A DNA stretch of 40,266 nt from CAYWMP01 sp964459445 (GCA_964459445.1 CAYWMP010000032.1:1-40266); one strand, 5' to 3'. Shown: positions 26,952-35,419, numbered from the stretch's first letter. The notes: a model not told the origin generated them from the sequence alone. A program made the numbers and translations.

Positions 26952-27926
26952 TCAGAAGTCAGGACGGCCGGTCCTTTTAAAGTTCTCAATAATTGTCAGG
27001 CACTCATTGGCATACCGTTGGGCTCGCGCTGGATCGTTTCTCCTTGAACTCATGGATATGACAATGTACTTCTGATGCTCATACAGCAAATAGAAGAAAC
27101 GGCGGATTGCAGCCTCACCGGAATGGGTATTGATCATCTGACCGTAACCTTCCCAGAATGCAGCTTTTGTCACGCCGCAGTATTCCGCTATCGCCAGGTC
27201 CCACTCAATATCACCCCAACAGGCACGGTCAAAATCAATGACACCCGTGACCTCACCATCCTCCCTTACAAGAAGATTGGTTACCCACAAATCGCCATGG
27301 CAAAGTCTCGAGGTCTGACAGGTATCAAACACGTCCAAATGATCTTCCAAAAGCATCATGCCGTTTCGAACCTGCGTCTTTGAATAGACCCCGCAACCCA
27401 GGATATCTTCAAGTTCTTTTTCATACATAACCCTAAAGGCTTCTCTCCAGGTCCTCTGGGGCGCCATGCAATGATGTTCGCCCAAATATCCAAACCGGTT
27501 ATCAGCATCCCTTATTTGATGGATCTCAGCAACATATCTCCCCCATTCCCGGAAGGCGCGCGCGCCGGCTGGGATATTAAGGGAAACACTGCTTAGGGGC
27601 CGCCCTTCAAGGCAGGGCATGATCAGAAAATCACGATCAATCAATCGGCGAGAGAAATCGTAAGCGAGTATGGCAGGAACAGGGGCGGATGTTTCTTCTT
27701 GGAGTCTTTTGTGGATTGCGGGCTCTTGCCTCATCATCCTGTACTCATAGAAAAGCTGCAGGACGGCGTCAGGGGGCGCGATGCGAAGCACATATTCCTT
27801 TTTCCTATCTGAGAGGACCCGGAAGGTTTGCGAGAATTTACCGGCCCCGAATGGTCGACAGCTCTCAGGTTCAAATCCCAACAACGATTCTACCAACTTC
27901 GATGCCTTTTTCGAAGAAACAGCCAT
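26952..27926 (-). CDS. APH-family phosphotransferase (choline/aminoglycoside-kinase-like)
   Basis: The 324-residue protein has GAGKFSQTF as the glycine-rich loop, VLRIAPP with R48 at the beta-3 position, LIMPCLEGRPL as hinge, the catalytic loop CHGDLWVTNLLV (H210, D212, N217), and the metal Asp D231 in VIDFDRACWGD. It should transfer phosphate to a small alcohol or sugar; the substrate is open. The HAD gene starts 19 bases after its stop, giving a kinase-phosphatase pair. The ribosome site is weak (GGTAG). Confidence 0.88.
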   Translation of the reverse strand: MAVSSKKASKLVESLLGFEPESCRPFGAGKFSQTFRVLSDRKKEYVLRIAPPDAVLQLFYEYRMMRQEPAIHKRLQEETSAPVPAILAYDFSRRLIDRDFLIMPCLEGRPLSSVSLNIPAGARAFREWGRYVAEIHQIRDADNRFGYLGEHHCMAPQRTWREAFRVMYEKELEDILGCGVYSKTQVRNGMMLLEDHLDVFDTCQTSRLCHGDLWVTNLLVREDGEVTGVIDFDRACWGDIEWDLAIAEYCGVTKAAFWEGYGQMINTHSGEAAIRRFFYLLYEHQKYIVISMSSRRNDPARAQRYANECLTIIENFKRTGRPDF

Positions 27927-28201
27927 GATCTACCAGGAATGCCAGGTTTTATTTTTTATGAGTCTCTGGAGACCAGTTGCTTCCTGAAAATTGCACAAAG
28001 AATCATGCAACCAATCACGACCAGAAAACATAATAGAAATGCATCTTTTGAGAATCACGGAATTCAGGCTCGAACTGTTTATTCATTATCATCTCGCTCA
28101 TTCAGCTGTTCCTGAAAGAATAACCATAGTCATCAAAATTGCAACGCTGACTAGACAAGCTGCCTCATTTTCCTTTAGGGTGTGAGAGGGAAAGGACCTG
28201 T

Positions 28202-28651
28202 TTGATAGTATTGCGATTGATGAAGCCGGCGACAGAAATCAGGCAATTCAGAACTGGAGATATCCAGGATATCCTCGACATTGAAAAAGAGGCCTTTCCA
28301 AAGACCGCCTACCCCAGAAAAATCCTCCTCGAATACGCCAGGGTACTGCCTGAAAGCTTCATGATTCTAGTGGTAGGTGAAAGCATAATAGGATATGTCA
28401 TTTATGATAGGAAAGGACACATTCATTCAACCGCCGTTAAACGATACCAAAGGCGAAAAGGATACGGACGAATGCTTTTCAGTCATGCAATGAAGCAGGT
28501 GCGAAAGAAACTCTGGCTTGAAGTCAGGCTAAAAAACACCATAGCGCGGGAGTTCTACGAAAAAATGGGCATGAAAATCGTTGGCAGGAAACCCAATTAC
28601 TATGGAGATGACGACGCCCTCGTGATGGAACTGGAACGGTTCAATACGTAA
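28202..28651 (+). CDS. GNAT family N-acetyltransferase (RimI-like)
   Basis: The 149 residues form one GNAT domain: IRQFRTGDIQDILDIEKEAFP, a central strand SIIGYVIYDRKGHIHSTAV, the acetyl-CoA loop RRKGYGRMLF, and a C-terminal EFYEKMGM with a final VMELE strand. It resembles protein N-terminal acetylases. TTG 28202 has AAAGGA about 6 bases upstream; ATG 28220 lacks one. The thioredoxin gene follows at 22 bases in the same direction, so the two are probably one operon. Confidence 0.88.
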   Translation: MIVLRLMKPATEIRQFRTGDIQDILDIEKEAFPKTAYPRKILLEYARVLPESFMILVVGESIIGYVIYDRKGHIHSTAVKRYQRRKGYGRMLFSHAMKQVRKKLWLEVRLKNTIAREFYEKMGMKIVGRKPNYYGDDDALVMELERFNT

Positions 28652-28673
28652 TTTAGGGAGATAGGAATTATAC

Positions 28674-29171
28674 ATGTCTTCAGATGATACTGTCCAAATC
28701 AGGGTAGGCAAACATACTGTCGGCGTGTTAGGGCTGAAGTCCGTCCTGGAGGCCGTGGCAGATACTTTTGCAGATAAACCCGATGCTCTGATTCGATCTG
28801 AGCTGCTGACCCGGCTTAAAAATAAGAACTATATTCCCGACAAAGCCAGGGAAACCTATGGAGATGCCTTTTTGCGGGAGTTCAAGAAGTTTTTGGGAAA
28901 GCCCTACGAAGAGGATGTCGTCGAAGGCCTTACGATTAAGGTATTGGGACCTGGGTGTGCCCGATGCGACAAACTAGAAAAGGATGTCATTGAAGCCATG
29001 GCTGAGTTAAACTTGGCAGGAGATATCGAACACGTCAGGGACGTAAAGGAGATCGGCAAGTTCGGGGTTATGGGAATGCCTGCCCTGATTATTAACGGAG
29101 AAATCAAATCCGTGGGCTCAACTCCCCCCAAAAACAGGATCATAGGGTGGTTAAAGGATACCGAAGGATAG
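28674..29171 (+). CDS. Thioredoxin-fold small disulfide protein with N-terminal extension
   Basis: Residues 86-163 match the MTH895-like redox-active disulfide family: IKVLGPGCARCDKLEKDV with C95 and C98, and cis-proline P136 in VMGMPALIINGE. Residues 1-80 are an extra helical part (VGKHTVGVLGLKSVLEAVAD ... DAFLREFKKFLGKP) not present in the minimal family; I do not recognise it. The protein is cytoplasmic. GGGAG lies about 11 bases before ATG. The gene ends at a strong terminator and faces rubrerythrin, which fits a redox or oxygen-defence setting. Confidence 0.85.
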   Translation: MSSDDTVQIRVGKHTVGVLGLKSVLEAVADTFADKPDALIRSELLTRLKNKNYIPDKARETYGDAFLREFKKFLGKPYEEDVVEGLTIKVLGPGCARCDKLEKDVIEAMAELNLAGDIEHVRDVKEIGKFGVMGMPALIINGEIKSVGSTPPKNRIIGWLKDTEG

Positions 29172-29198
29172 GGAAAATCCCAGGTTCATGCAAAAAGA

Positions 29199-29237
29199 AT
29201 GGGACCGGTTTCATCAGAAGCCGGCCCCATTTTTTTT
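29199..29237. terminator. Bidirectional Rho-independent terminator
   Basis: ATGGGACCGGTTTC (29199-29212) pairs with GAAGCCGGCCCCAT (29217-29230) over 14 bases, with one mismatch and one G-U, loop ATCA, and then a run of T. On the other side CAAAAAG gives a U-run for minus-strand transcripts. It sits between convergent thioredoxin and rubrerythrin genes and can serve both. Confidence 0.85.
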
Positions 29238-29262
29238 GGTTTTCTATGGATCACAAAATGCT

Positions 29263-29838
29263 TTAATAGTTTTCAGCGTGAAGTTCAAAGTGTGCCTGTG
29301 GATGGTCGCAGGTGGGACACTTGGCCGGTGCCTCGGTGGCCTCCAAAACTCGCCCGCAATTACGGCATTTCCAATAGGCTTTCTCCGGTTTTTTAAACAC
29401 GGTACTGTTTTCCACGGCCTCGATCAATTTATTATAACGACGTTCATGCCACTCTTCCACCGCCGCCACTTGTCTAAAAACCTGGGCCACCTTATTGAAT
29501 CCCTCCTCTTCGGCCACATCGGCAAATCCTGTGTAAAGTGATGTCCATTCCATGTGCTCGCCAGCCGATGCCGACCTGAGCTGTTCGAGCGTACCCCCGG
29601 GAACACCGGCAGGGTATCCGGCTGTAATGGTTGCTTCACCACCCTCAAGCTCTCTAAAAAACAGTTTGGCGTGCTCCTTCTCATTGAATGCGGTTTCAAG
29701 GAAGATGCCACTGATCTGCTCATAGCCTTCTTTTTTGGCAATGCTGGCGGCGAAAGTGTAGCGGTTGCGAGCCTGGGATTCCCCGGCAAAAGCGGCCAAG
29801 AGATTGTGTTCGGTCTTGGATCCTTTTATTGTAGGCAT
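29263..29838 (-). CDS. rbr: Rubrerythrin
   Basis: The 191-residue protein has an N-terminal four-helix ferritin-like diiron domain (E20 in AGESQARNRY, E53 and H56 in NEKEHAKLF, E94 in AGEHMEW, and EEWHERRYN near 128-135). A C-terminal rubredoxin-like FeS4 site uses C158, C161, C174 and C177 (WKCRNCG ... KCPTC). It reduces hydrogen peroxide and is typical of anaerobes. AAGGAG lies 7 bases before ATG. It shares a terminator with the convergent thioredoxin gene. Confidence 0.96.
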   Translation of the reverse strand: MPTIKGSKTEHNLLAAFAGESQARNRYTFAASIAKKEGYEQISGIFLETAFNEKEHAKLFFRELEGGEATITAGYPAGVPGGTLEQLRSASAGEHMEWTSLYTGFADVAEEEGFNKVAQVFRQVAAVEEWHERRYNKLIEAVENSTVFKKPEKAYWKCRNCGRVLEATEAPAKCPTCDHPQAHFELHAENY

Positions 29839-30464
29839 AATTCAACTCCTTTCAAATGTCCGATGGTTTGTGGTAAATATACGTCTCGAAAATGCTACAA
29901 CGTAATGAAATCAAGTCGCTTTTGATGGCATTATGTTTGATATGCCACGCTCGTGGAATAATGGAAGAGTGGAAAAGTGGAATGTTTTTTCACAGGAAAG
30001 ACCTGTTTATTTATATACATTTTGGCTTTCCCAGAACGAACGATTTTTTCAATAAACCATTATACCGATCCCTCAAGACCCACATTATTCCAGCATTCCA
30101 AAATTCCAGCATTCCATCATTCCAATTGTGAGCGAAGCGAACTGATTTCTTTATTGATTGAAATGTGCTTTTGGAAAGATGTTTATCTCATGGAGAGTAG
30201 AGGATAGCGTCATGGGACATGGCTGTCAATACGCTGTCTTCTCCCTGATCACCGGCAAGGAATCATCTCCCCGCTAGGGCGGGATCTCGTGAGTGGCGTA
30301 CCTTCGATCGCTCCTCCCTGCAGCGTATTGCTCTACACGCTTCAGTCGTCGCTCCTCCCGCGCACCACAGCGGGATCTGCGATGCGGCGCCTAACATCTG
30401 ATACCTTGTTGATGATCAGGTATACTCCATAATCAGTTGAATCTATTAAATTATTCTGTGTTCG
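29839..30464. other. Intergenic spacer with degenerate TTCCA repeats
   Basis: No convincing gene is seen in these 626 bases. GGAATAATGGAAGAGTGG (from 29955) and the TTCCAGCATTCCA copies around 30088-30116 are loosely inverted relatives. The right part has GC-rich fragments, including GCGGGATCTCG near 30279 and GCGGGATCTGCG near 30370, which look like small repeat debris. The rubrerythrin promoter must lie at its left end. Confidence 0.5.
30088..30116. repeat. Direct repeat TTCCAGCATTCCA, two copies
   Basis: The 13-base unit occurs at 30088-30100 and 30104-30116, and partial units continue as TTCCATCATTCCAATTG. This looks like a fragment of a dispersed intergenic repeat family. Confidence 0.55.
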
Positions 30465-31076
30465 ATGGTAGATTTGAATTATTGGCCTATGGAATCGAAT
30501 CATCGGGAGAAAAAAGACAGAGAAGGGCATCTTAAGCTCTTTCGGGGGGGACGCGAACCCCGCAGGATCTCATTGGGAGCTCTTCAAATTGTGGCGACCA
30601 CTGAAGCAAACAAACCCTTCGACCTGGACGCAGTGGCTTTTGAGGAAGATACATTTCGAGTCCTAAGCGCAGATCCTATTGTACGGGAACCCAGAGAACA
30701 CCCAGTCCGGATAATGACCCAATTGATTGAGACTCAACCGGAGATGCCGGGGACTGTTCTTATCAAGGGCAAACACCCATACCGTTTTCTTGCCATCGTC
30801 CACGACCTCAACCAGGATCCCACATGGAAAGAGGAATGGATTGAAAAATGCCTTGAGGGCATCCTTTTTGAAGCAGAGCGCCGAAAACTCCGGTCTCTAG
30901 CGATTCCCTTTCTGGGCACAAAACATGGTAAACTGAAAAAAGAGCATTTTCTTGAACTGTTTTGGGAAATTCTAAAAGGAATGAGCTTTAAGCACCTTAA
31001 ACGTATTTGGTTGATCATTCCGGAAGGAACAAATCCTGATATCTTGACGAGCCCGCGACCCCCAAATGATGATTGA
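30465..31076 (+). CDS. Macro-domain-like protein of unknown function
   Basis: Residues 90-185 follow the second half of a macro (ADP-ribose-binding) domain: PGTVLIKGKHPYRFLAIVHD, then a helix (EWIEKCLEGILFEAERRK), then LRSLAIPFLGTKHGKLK and a last strand IWLIIP. The N-terminal 85 residues carry ISLGALQIVATTEANK, which could be the first strands, but the usual Asn-x-x-x loop is not evident. It may hydrolyse or bind ADP-ribose derivatives, or only share the fold. No ribosome site decides between ATG 30465 and ATG 30489. It is followed at 64 bases by the thioesterase gene. Confidence 0.62.
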   Translation: MVDLNYWPMESNHREKKDREGHLKLFRGGREPRRISLGALQIVATTEANKPFDLDAVAFEEDTFRVLSADPIVREPREHPVRIMTQLIETQPEMPGTVLIKGKHPYRFLAIVHDLNQDPTWKEEWIEKCLEGILFEAERRKLRSLAIPFLGTKHGKLKKEHFLELFWEILKGMSFKHLKRIWLIIPEGTNPDILTSPRPPNDD

Positions 31077-31140
31077 TAGACTTTGCTATATCTTTTTCCT
31101 AGAAGAATGGCTCTCTGGGGAATGAGAAAAGGAGAATCCT

Positions 31141-31545
31141 ATGGTAGACATTGAGGTGGGCCTTAAAGGTATAGTTGAAATAATCGTTGAAAGACAGGAC
31201 CTGGCGAGTTTTTCCGGAAATCTTGGCGCTGAGGTGTTATCGACGCCCAGGGTCGTTCTCCTCATGGAACACGCTGCCCGGAAGGCCATCGAAGATCGCC
31301 TGCCGGAAGGTAGAATGACCGTGGGAACCCTGATCGAGATGAAACACTTCGCGGCCACTCCTCTCGGTATGAAGGTTCGGGCAGAAGCGACGGTGAGAGA
31401 GGTTGACGGTCGCAGGTTGGTCTTTGATGTTTTGGTGTCGGATGAAGTTGAAAAGATCTCTGAAGGCGTCAACGAGCGGTATATTGTTTCGACGGAGAGA
31501 TTTTTGGATAAGGTTAAGAAAAAACAAGCCCGAAAGGCTGTCTGA
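31141..31545 (+). CDS. Hotdog thioesterase, fluoroacetyl-CoA thioesterase (FlK)-like
   Basis: The 134-residue protein has T35, E43 and H69 (STPRVVLLMEHAARKAI ... LIEMKHFAATPLG). Their spacing of 8 and 26 residues equals that of the catalytic Thr42/Glu50/His76 of FlK as I remember it. FlK-like proteins in anaerobes probably hydrolyse other small acyl-CoAs; fluoroacetate handling is not implied. AAGGAG lies 6 bases before ATG. The end of the gene runs straight into repeat-like DNA. Confidence 0.82.
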   Translation: MVDIEVGLKGIVEIIVERQDLASFSGNLGAEVLSTPRVVLLMEHAARKAIEDRLPEGRMTVGTLIEMKHFAATPLGMKVRAEATVREVDGRRLVFDVLVSDEVEKISEGVNERYIVSTERFLDKVKKKQARKAV

Positions 31546-31864
31546 AAACGCCCATCTGCCGTTCGAGAGGCTCACGGCCCTGAGCAAAGCCGAAGGGCTG
31601 CGTTACCCTCATCCCTCGCCTGCCGCGCCGTAACCTCAGGCGAAGGCTGGTCACTGCGGCGTGAATGAAAGGTATAAGGCACAAGGTACAGGGCGCAGGG
31701 TAAGAATTCAGAACCGCACTTCTTTAGTTTTCCTTAAGCCTTTGGCCTTGAGCCTTTTGCCGCTTTGCTTGTATGCCTCATTCCTCGGGATTTCAGAAGC
31801 CTTGCATCTAAGCATTTTAAGACAGCCTCCTTAATTTGGGCAGGGTTGATGGCCACATGGATAT
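31546..31864. other. Intergenic repeat debris between convergent genes
   Basis: These 319 bases hold CCTGAGCAAAGCCGAAGGG (near 31581), related to the GCGAAGTCGAAGG word near 1871, and CGCCTGCCGCGCCGTAACCTCAGGCGAAGGC (31618-31648), which folds back on itself. A purine-rich AAGGTATAAGGCACAAGGTACAGGG follows near 31670. No gene was seen. Confidence 0.5.
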
Positions 31865-32533
31865 CTATTTTGCCTCTCCAATAACAACCACTGTGATATT
31901 ATCCATGCCTCCCCTTTGATTTGCAGCATCAACCAGACTGTCACACACTGTTTGGGATTCCCTGTGGGATCTCATGATCTCTTCGATTTCCTCATCGCTT
32001 AACATATTGGTCAGTCCGTCGGTACAGAGCAGGAGCGCCTCTTCTGAGTATGCCAATTGACTCGTATCGACTTCCACTGTCTCATCAACACCCACCGCTC
32101 TCAGAAGGGAAGCAAATGGTGGGGGCATAGCATGGTCTTCGGTAAGCTGGCGAAATCCGTTTTCCGTGAGAAAATAGGCCCTGCTGTCGCCTACATGCGC
32201 AAGCCACAGGATGCCATCTCGCATTAGGGACAATACGACCGTTGTGCCCATCCCGCGCAGGGAACCATCTGTCAGGGATCGAGCATATATGCTGGCGTTT
32301 GCCTGCTCAATTGCTTCCTTCAACCTGTTCTCGCTGATCGCTTTAGACTCAATCTCGCTAAAAAACCCAACGATTTCTTCAACGCACATCTTGCTGGCGA
32401 CCTCTCCCCCCAGATGCCCTCCCAAACCATCGGCCACAATAAAGAGTCCTTTATTCTGATCCACATAAAGGGCATCCTCGTTTTTAGGACGCCTTCTTCC
32501 TTTATCGGTCTTTTCTCCTACATCAAATTTCAT
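31865..32533 (-). CDS. PP2C-type serine/threonine protein phosphatase
   Basis: The 222-residue protein has all main PP2C/Stp1 motifs: RRRPKNEDALYV with D20, FIVADGLGGHLGG with D35-G36, GMGTTVVLSLM, VGDSRAYFL, LLCTDGLTNML and GGMDNITVVV. It should dephosphorylate phospho-Ser/Thr proteins using two Mn or Mg ions. It is soluble, with no extra domain. No Ser/Thr kinase gene is next to it. It is divergent from tatD. Confidence 0.93.
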   Translation of the reverse strand: MKFDVGEKTDKGRRRPKNEDALYVDQNKGLFIVADGLGGHLGGEVASKMCVEEIVGFFSEIESKAISENRLKEAIEQANASIYARSLTDGSLRGMGTTVVLSLMRDGILWLAHVGDSRAYFLTENGFRQLTEDHAMPPPFASLLRAVGVDETVEVDTSQLAYSEEALLLCTDGLTNMLSDEEIEEIMRSHRESQTVCDSLVDAANQRGGMDNITVVVIGEAK

Positions 32534-32686
32534 TTGATATTCATTCCGATTTATTTAACTCTCATCCAGGCTTAGAGTCGACCATTTCAGAATCTGTTTG
32601 TCAAATCCTCTAAATGTTTTGTAGATTCATTGGGTCCTTAGTGTTTAGCTAACCTCTCTCCTTCAATTTACAAAAATACCTATTCA

Positions 32687-33505
32687 ATGCATAAAAAACT
32701 CAGAATCATTGATACCCATGCCCATCTTTGTGATCCGGCATTCACAAAAGATCTGGAACAAGTGCTCTCTAAGGCGTCCCGAGCCGGCGTGTCCACTGTA
32801 TTCACAGTGAGCGAGAATATATCGGATGCTAAAAGAAATATCGAGTTGGCTGAAAAACATCCTCAACTGTTCCCTGCCGCCGGCCTCTATCCTACCAGCC
32901 TAGACTTTGATCTTGCCGCTGCTATGCATCAATTCATTCGGAAAGAACGCGCAAGGCTCGTGGCCATCGGCGAGGTCGGTCTGGATCACTGGGCTGTAAA
33001 AGAAAACCCTGAAAAAGAGATTCAACATGAGATTTTCAGAGGCTTCATTGATTTGGCCCGGGAACTCAACCTCCCTATCAATATCCATTCCCGTTCGGCG
33101 GGACGTCATGCCATAGCCCTTCTCCTTGAAAAAAATGCACAAAAGGTTCAACTCCACGCCTTTGACGGTAAAGCGGCATCCGCCCTGCCTGCCATAGAAG
33201 CAGGTTTTTATTTTTCAATACCGCCTTCAGTCATCCGCTCCCGGCAAAAACAGAAGCTTGTAAAACGACTCCCGCTATCTTCTATTCTGATCGAAACAGA
33301 CAGCCCTGTTTTGGGGCCAATCCCCGGTGAACGCAATGAGCCAATAAATGCATTGATTTCTGTGAAGGCTATTGCAGAGATTAAAGGCGTAAGTAAGAAT
33401 GAAGTTGTTGAGAAGGCTTTTTATAACACCAAACGTTTATACGGTGATCTAAAACCTAAGAACAAAAAGAATCCCGCTATTTTCCAGCTCTCTTCTCCAT
33501 CATAG
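32687..33505 (+). CDS. TatD-family metal-dependent hydrolase
   Basis: The 272 residues form the TIM-barrel metallo-nuclease fold with H11 and H13 (IIDTHAHL), E96 (IGEVGLDHW), H134 (INIHSR), H157 (QLHAFDGK) and D205 (ILIETDSP). TatD relatives are DNases or deacylases. The usual YLGP-type ending is present as PVLGPIPGERNEP. The ribosome site is not evident. The last 29 bases overlap the 3' end of the convergent protease gene. Confidence 0.93.
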   Translation: MHKKLRIIDTHAHLCDPAFTKDLEQVLSKASRAGVSTVFTVSENISDAKRNIELAEKHPQLFPAAGLYPTSLDFDLAAAMHQFIRKERARLVAIGEVGLDHWAVKENPEKEIQHEIFRGFIDLARELNLPINIHSRSAGRHAIALLLEKNAQKVQLHAFDGKAASALPAIEAGFYFSIPPSVIRSRQKQKLVKRLPLSSILIETDSPVLGPIPGERNEPINALISVKAIAEIKGVSKNEVVEKAFYNTKRLYGDLKPKNKKNPAIFQLSSPS

Positions 33506-34355
33506 AAACAAACCAATCCTGATCCCCAAGATGTTTTTTTAGCTTATCGAGAATTGGATTTATTTTCAGGCCGTATCCCAATCCCCTAGCAGGGAGGACA
33601 ATAAAGCTCACGACCCCTCCCAATTCAAGCTTTCCGTCCCGTGCCAAAAGTATGGGCGACCCACTGTCCCCTTCGTTGACCACCGCGGATACTCCGAAGA
33701 TATCCAGTTTTCGATCCGCTACTTCGCCTATCGAGCCGTAGCGAACAAAATCCAGTTGAGTGATATAACCCATACGGATGTTAAGCCCGGTTTGGAAATT
33801 TGCCGGCAAAATCACCAGATTTGCAACCCCAAAATCATCCGAATCGCCGATAGCATAAACGGGCGCCTTCAGGGGCAAGACCGATCTAAGGACCGCAAAG
33901 TCCATTTCAGCATCCCGATAGATGATGTTGAGTGGAATACGGGTTCCATCGTCAAAGACAATCGAGGTGGTTTCGTTGATTTTCTGCTCTTCGTGTATTG
34001 GTATTCGCAACAAACCGAGGGGTGATCTGACCTGGTAGGTCTCATTGACAGTAACATGTTTAGCGGTTAGGAGATGTCTATCGTCCAGGGTTGATGCCAT
34101 CCCCACTATTTTTAGGGTTGATACCTCCCCTTCATAACCCCGAAACCTTGTTGCGGTCTCAATACGATAGATGTTGCCGGAGACCTTGCCAAGGGTTTCA
34201 TCAATTCTTTCGACATAGAGGTGAGAGCTGTCATATTTGCCGTCCCTCCAACCTTTCAGATGGGGACTGCATCCCGAAAAATTCAGGGCAAGGACCACAA
34301 GGACAGATATGAGAACACGAGGCACACTGATTTCCCTTTTGAAATTCAACCTCAA
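33477..34355 (-). CDS. Trypsin-like serine protease, probable lipoprotein
   Basis: An N-terminal hydrophobic stretch ends at NFSGCS, so C29 is a plausible lipidation site (Phe at -3 is unusual). The mature part is a chymotrypsin-fold protease with H100 (LLTAKHV), D152 (MDFAVLR) and S231 (NEGDSGSPIL). No PDZ domain follows, unlike DegP. A periplasmic or outer-membrane location is inferred. The active site is complete. Its 3' end overlaps tatD by 29 bases on the other strand. Confidence 0.85.
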   Translation of the reverse strand: MRLNFKREISVPRVLISVLVVLALNFSGCSPHLKGWRDGKYDSSHLYVERIDETLGKVSGNIYRIETATRFRGYEGEVSTLKIVGMASTLDDRHLLTAKHVTVNETYQVRSPLGLLRIPIHEEQKINETTSIVFDDGTRIPLNIIYRDAEMDFAVLRSVLPLKAPVYAIGDSDDFGVANLVILPANFQTGLNIRMGYITQLDFVRYGSIGEVADRKLDIFGVSAVVNEGDSGSPILLARDGKLELGGVVSFIVLPARGLGYGLKINPILDKLKKHLGDQDWFVSMMEKRAGK

Positions 34356-34518
34356 GCCCCCTTTCCAGAGATGATTCCTTGAAGATATGATAAATGCTTG
34401 CTAAACTCATCAGAGTGATTAACTAAGCAATAAAGATTTACAGGAACCACAATTTTGACTACTCTATGGAGTCTTAAAAAACAAATATAATTGCATATCA
34501 ACGATAGGAGGAGTTGTG

Positions 34519-35019
34519 ATGAGGGCAAAGTATTTACGCTCAATCGTCACTTTGGTATTAGGTGCTTTTTTCCTAACCTCTGCCGCCTATGCAGCCAACG
34601 AACCCGCCGATAAAGCACTAAAAGAAAAGATTACGTCCCTTATAAACCCAAAGGGCACCGTTCATATTCAAGGCCTAGGCATTGAAACTGCCGAAAAGGG
34701 CCAGTTAAGATTGGAAATCCACGCGGATCTAGGTCTCTGCTGGGGAGAGAAAGAGCTTGCAAAGACCTTTGCACGAGATGCCCTCAAAGCCCTGTTTGCC
34801 TCAGATCTTCTAATAGAGAATATAATCATCAGCGTATATGAAAAGGAAAAATTGCTCCTGACTGTCGCTCTTGGCAAGAACCAGGCCAAGAAATTGGATT
34901 GGAGCCAAAATGAGCCGTTGGACTCATTTTATACTCAGATCAAATCCAGAATCCACTACAAAGGAAGTCCCGCCGATGTTTGCCTGATCATTGAAAAAGA
35001 ACCAGGCCTGTCCGAGTAG
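34519..35019 (+). CDS. Secreted protein of unknown function
   Basis: A clear signal peptide ends at SAAYA before ANEPAD. The mature 140 residues have two halves of mixed alpha/beta (GTVHIQGLGIETAEKGQL, then LIENIIISVYEKEKLLLTVAL) and end with ADVCLIIEKEP. One Cys is in GLCWGE and one in ADVCL. I do not recognise the family. ATG 34519 lies 5 bases after AGGAGGAG; the GTG at 34516 is too close. It is monocistronic. Confidence 0.78.
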   Translation: MRAKYLRSIVTLVLGAFFLTSAAYAANEPADKALKEKITSLINPKGTVHIQGLGIETAEKGQLRLEIHADLGLCWGEKELAKTFARDALKALFASDLLIENIIISVYEKEKLLLTVALGKNQAKKLDWSQNEPLDSFYTQIKSRIHYKGSPADVCLIIEKEPGLSE

Positions 35020-35246
35020 CACCCTGCCTCATAGGTTAATAGAACACCGCGCCGATTAAAATATATTACCCATTTAATTGGTCTTTTTATGGCTCTTCTT
35101 CCTTACTTCATGATTTGAGGCCGATTCAAAACTTCTCTGTTGGTAATATCCTCGCAAGCCTTTTAAACCTTTCGACCCTGCCCCTTCCCTTTTCGCAGTT
35201 GTTGTCCCAGACACCACCCCCTCAGAAATCCTCAGTGTAAGACGCC
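35020..35246. other. Gene-free spacer left of the 35247 element
   Basis: Together with the element and promoter that follow, these bases make up the 445-base gap before the gamma-CA gene. I see nothing specific in this left part: no reading frame, strong hairpin or promoter. Confidence 0.5.
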
Positions 35247-35390
35247 CGAGAACTTTGCAAAATGCTCAATTTTGGTCAAGGTCAATGAAGACGAAGATTT
35301 TATCCGCAGGAATACTCGAAGTATTTTGAGGATTAAAATCTGAGTCTGAAGCAGAGATTGGGCAAAAGGGAGCGTTTTGCAGAGATCTCG
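35247..35390. mobile_element. 144-bp MITE-like element with 33-base terminal inverted repeats
   Basis: The left end (35247-35279, starting CGAGAACTTTGCAAAATGC) and the right end (35358-35390, reverse complement starting CGAGATCTCTGCAAAACGC) match at 26 of 33 bases. The interior also folds: AGATTTTATCC pairs with GGATTAAAATCT, and AATACT with AGTATT, so the whole element could form one long hairpin. It has no transposase. The right repeat is 28 of 32 identical to the end at 8971-9002. A TA target duplication is not visible here. The element ends 2 bases before the -35 box at 35393. Confidence 0.75.
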
Positions 35391-35392
35391 CG

Positions 35393-35419
35393 TTGACACT
35401 GGGTTTTAGCCCGTATAAT
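35393..35419 (+). promoter_or_regulatory. Consensus-like sigma-70 promoter for the gamma-CA gene
   Basis: TTGACA (35393-35398) and TATAAT (35414-35419) are both perfect consensus hexamers. The spacer is 15 bases, shorter than the ideal 17. Transcription would start near 35427, about 24 bases before the AAGGAGG at 35451. The MITE-like element ends directly upstream. Confidence 0.7.

Noticed and set aside
26933..26989. Longer HAD protein starting at 26989
   Set aside because: It would overlap the upstream kinase gene and add residues without family similarity; ATG 26932 sits right before the first HAD strand.
27927..28201. Small genes in the 275-base gap between the kinase and GNAT genes
   Set aside because: Several open frames exist on both strands, but none has a ribosome site or recognisable content.
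34455..34491. TTGACT and TATAAT before the secreted protein gene as a promoter
   Set aside because: The spacer is 25 bases, far outside the 15-19 range; TATAAT alone is not enough.
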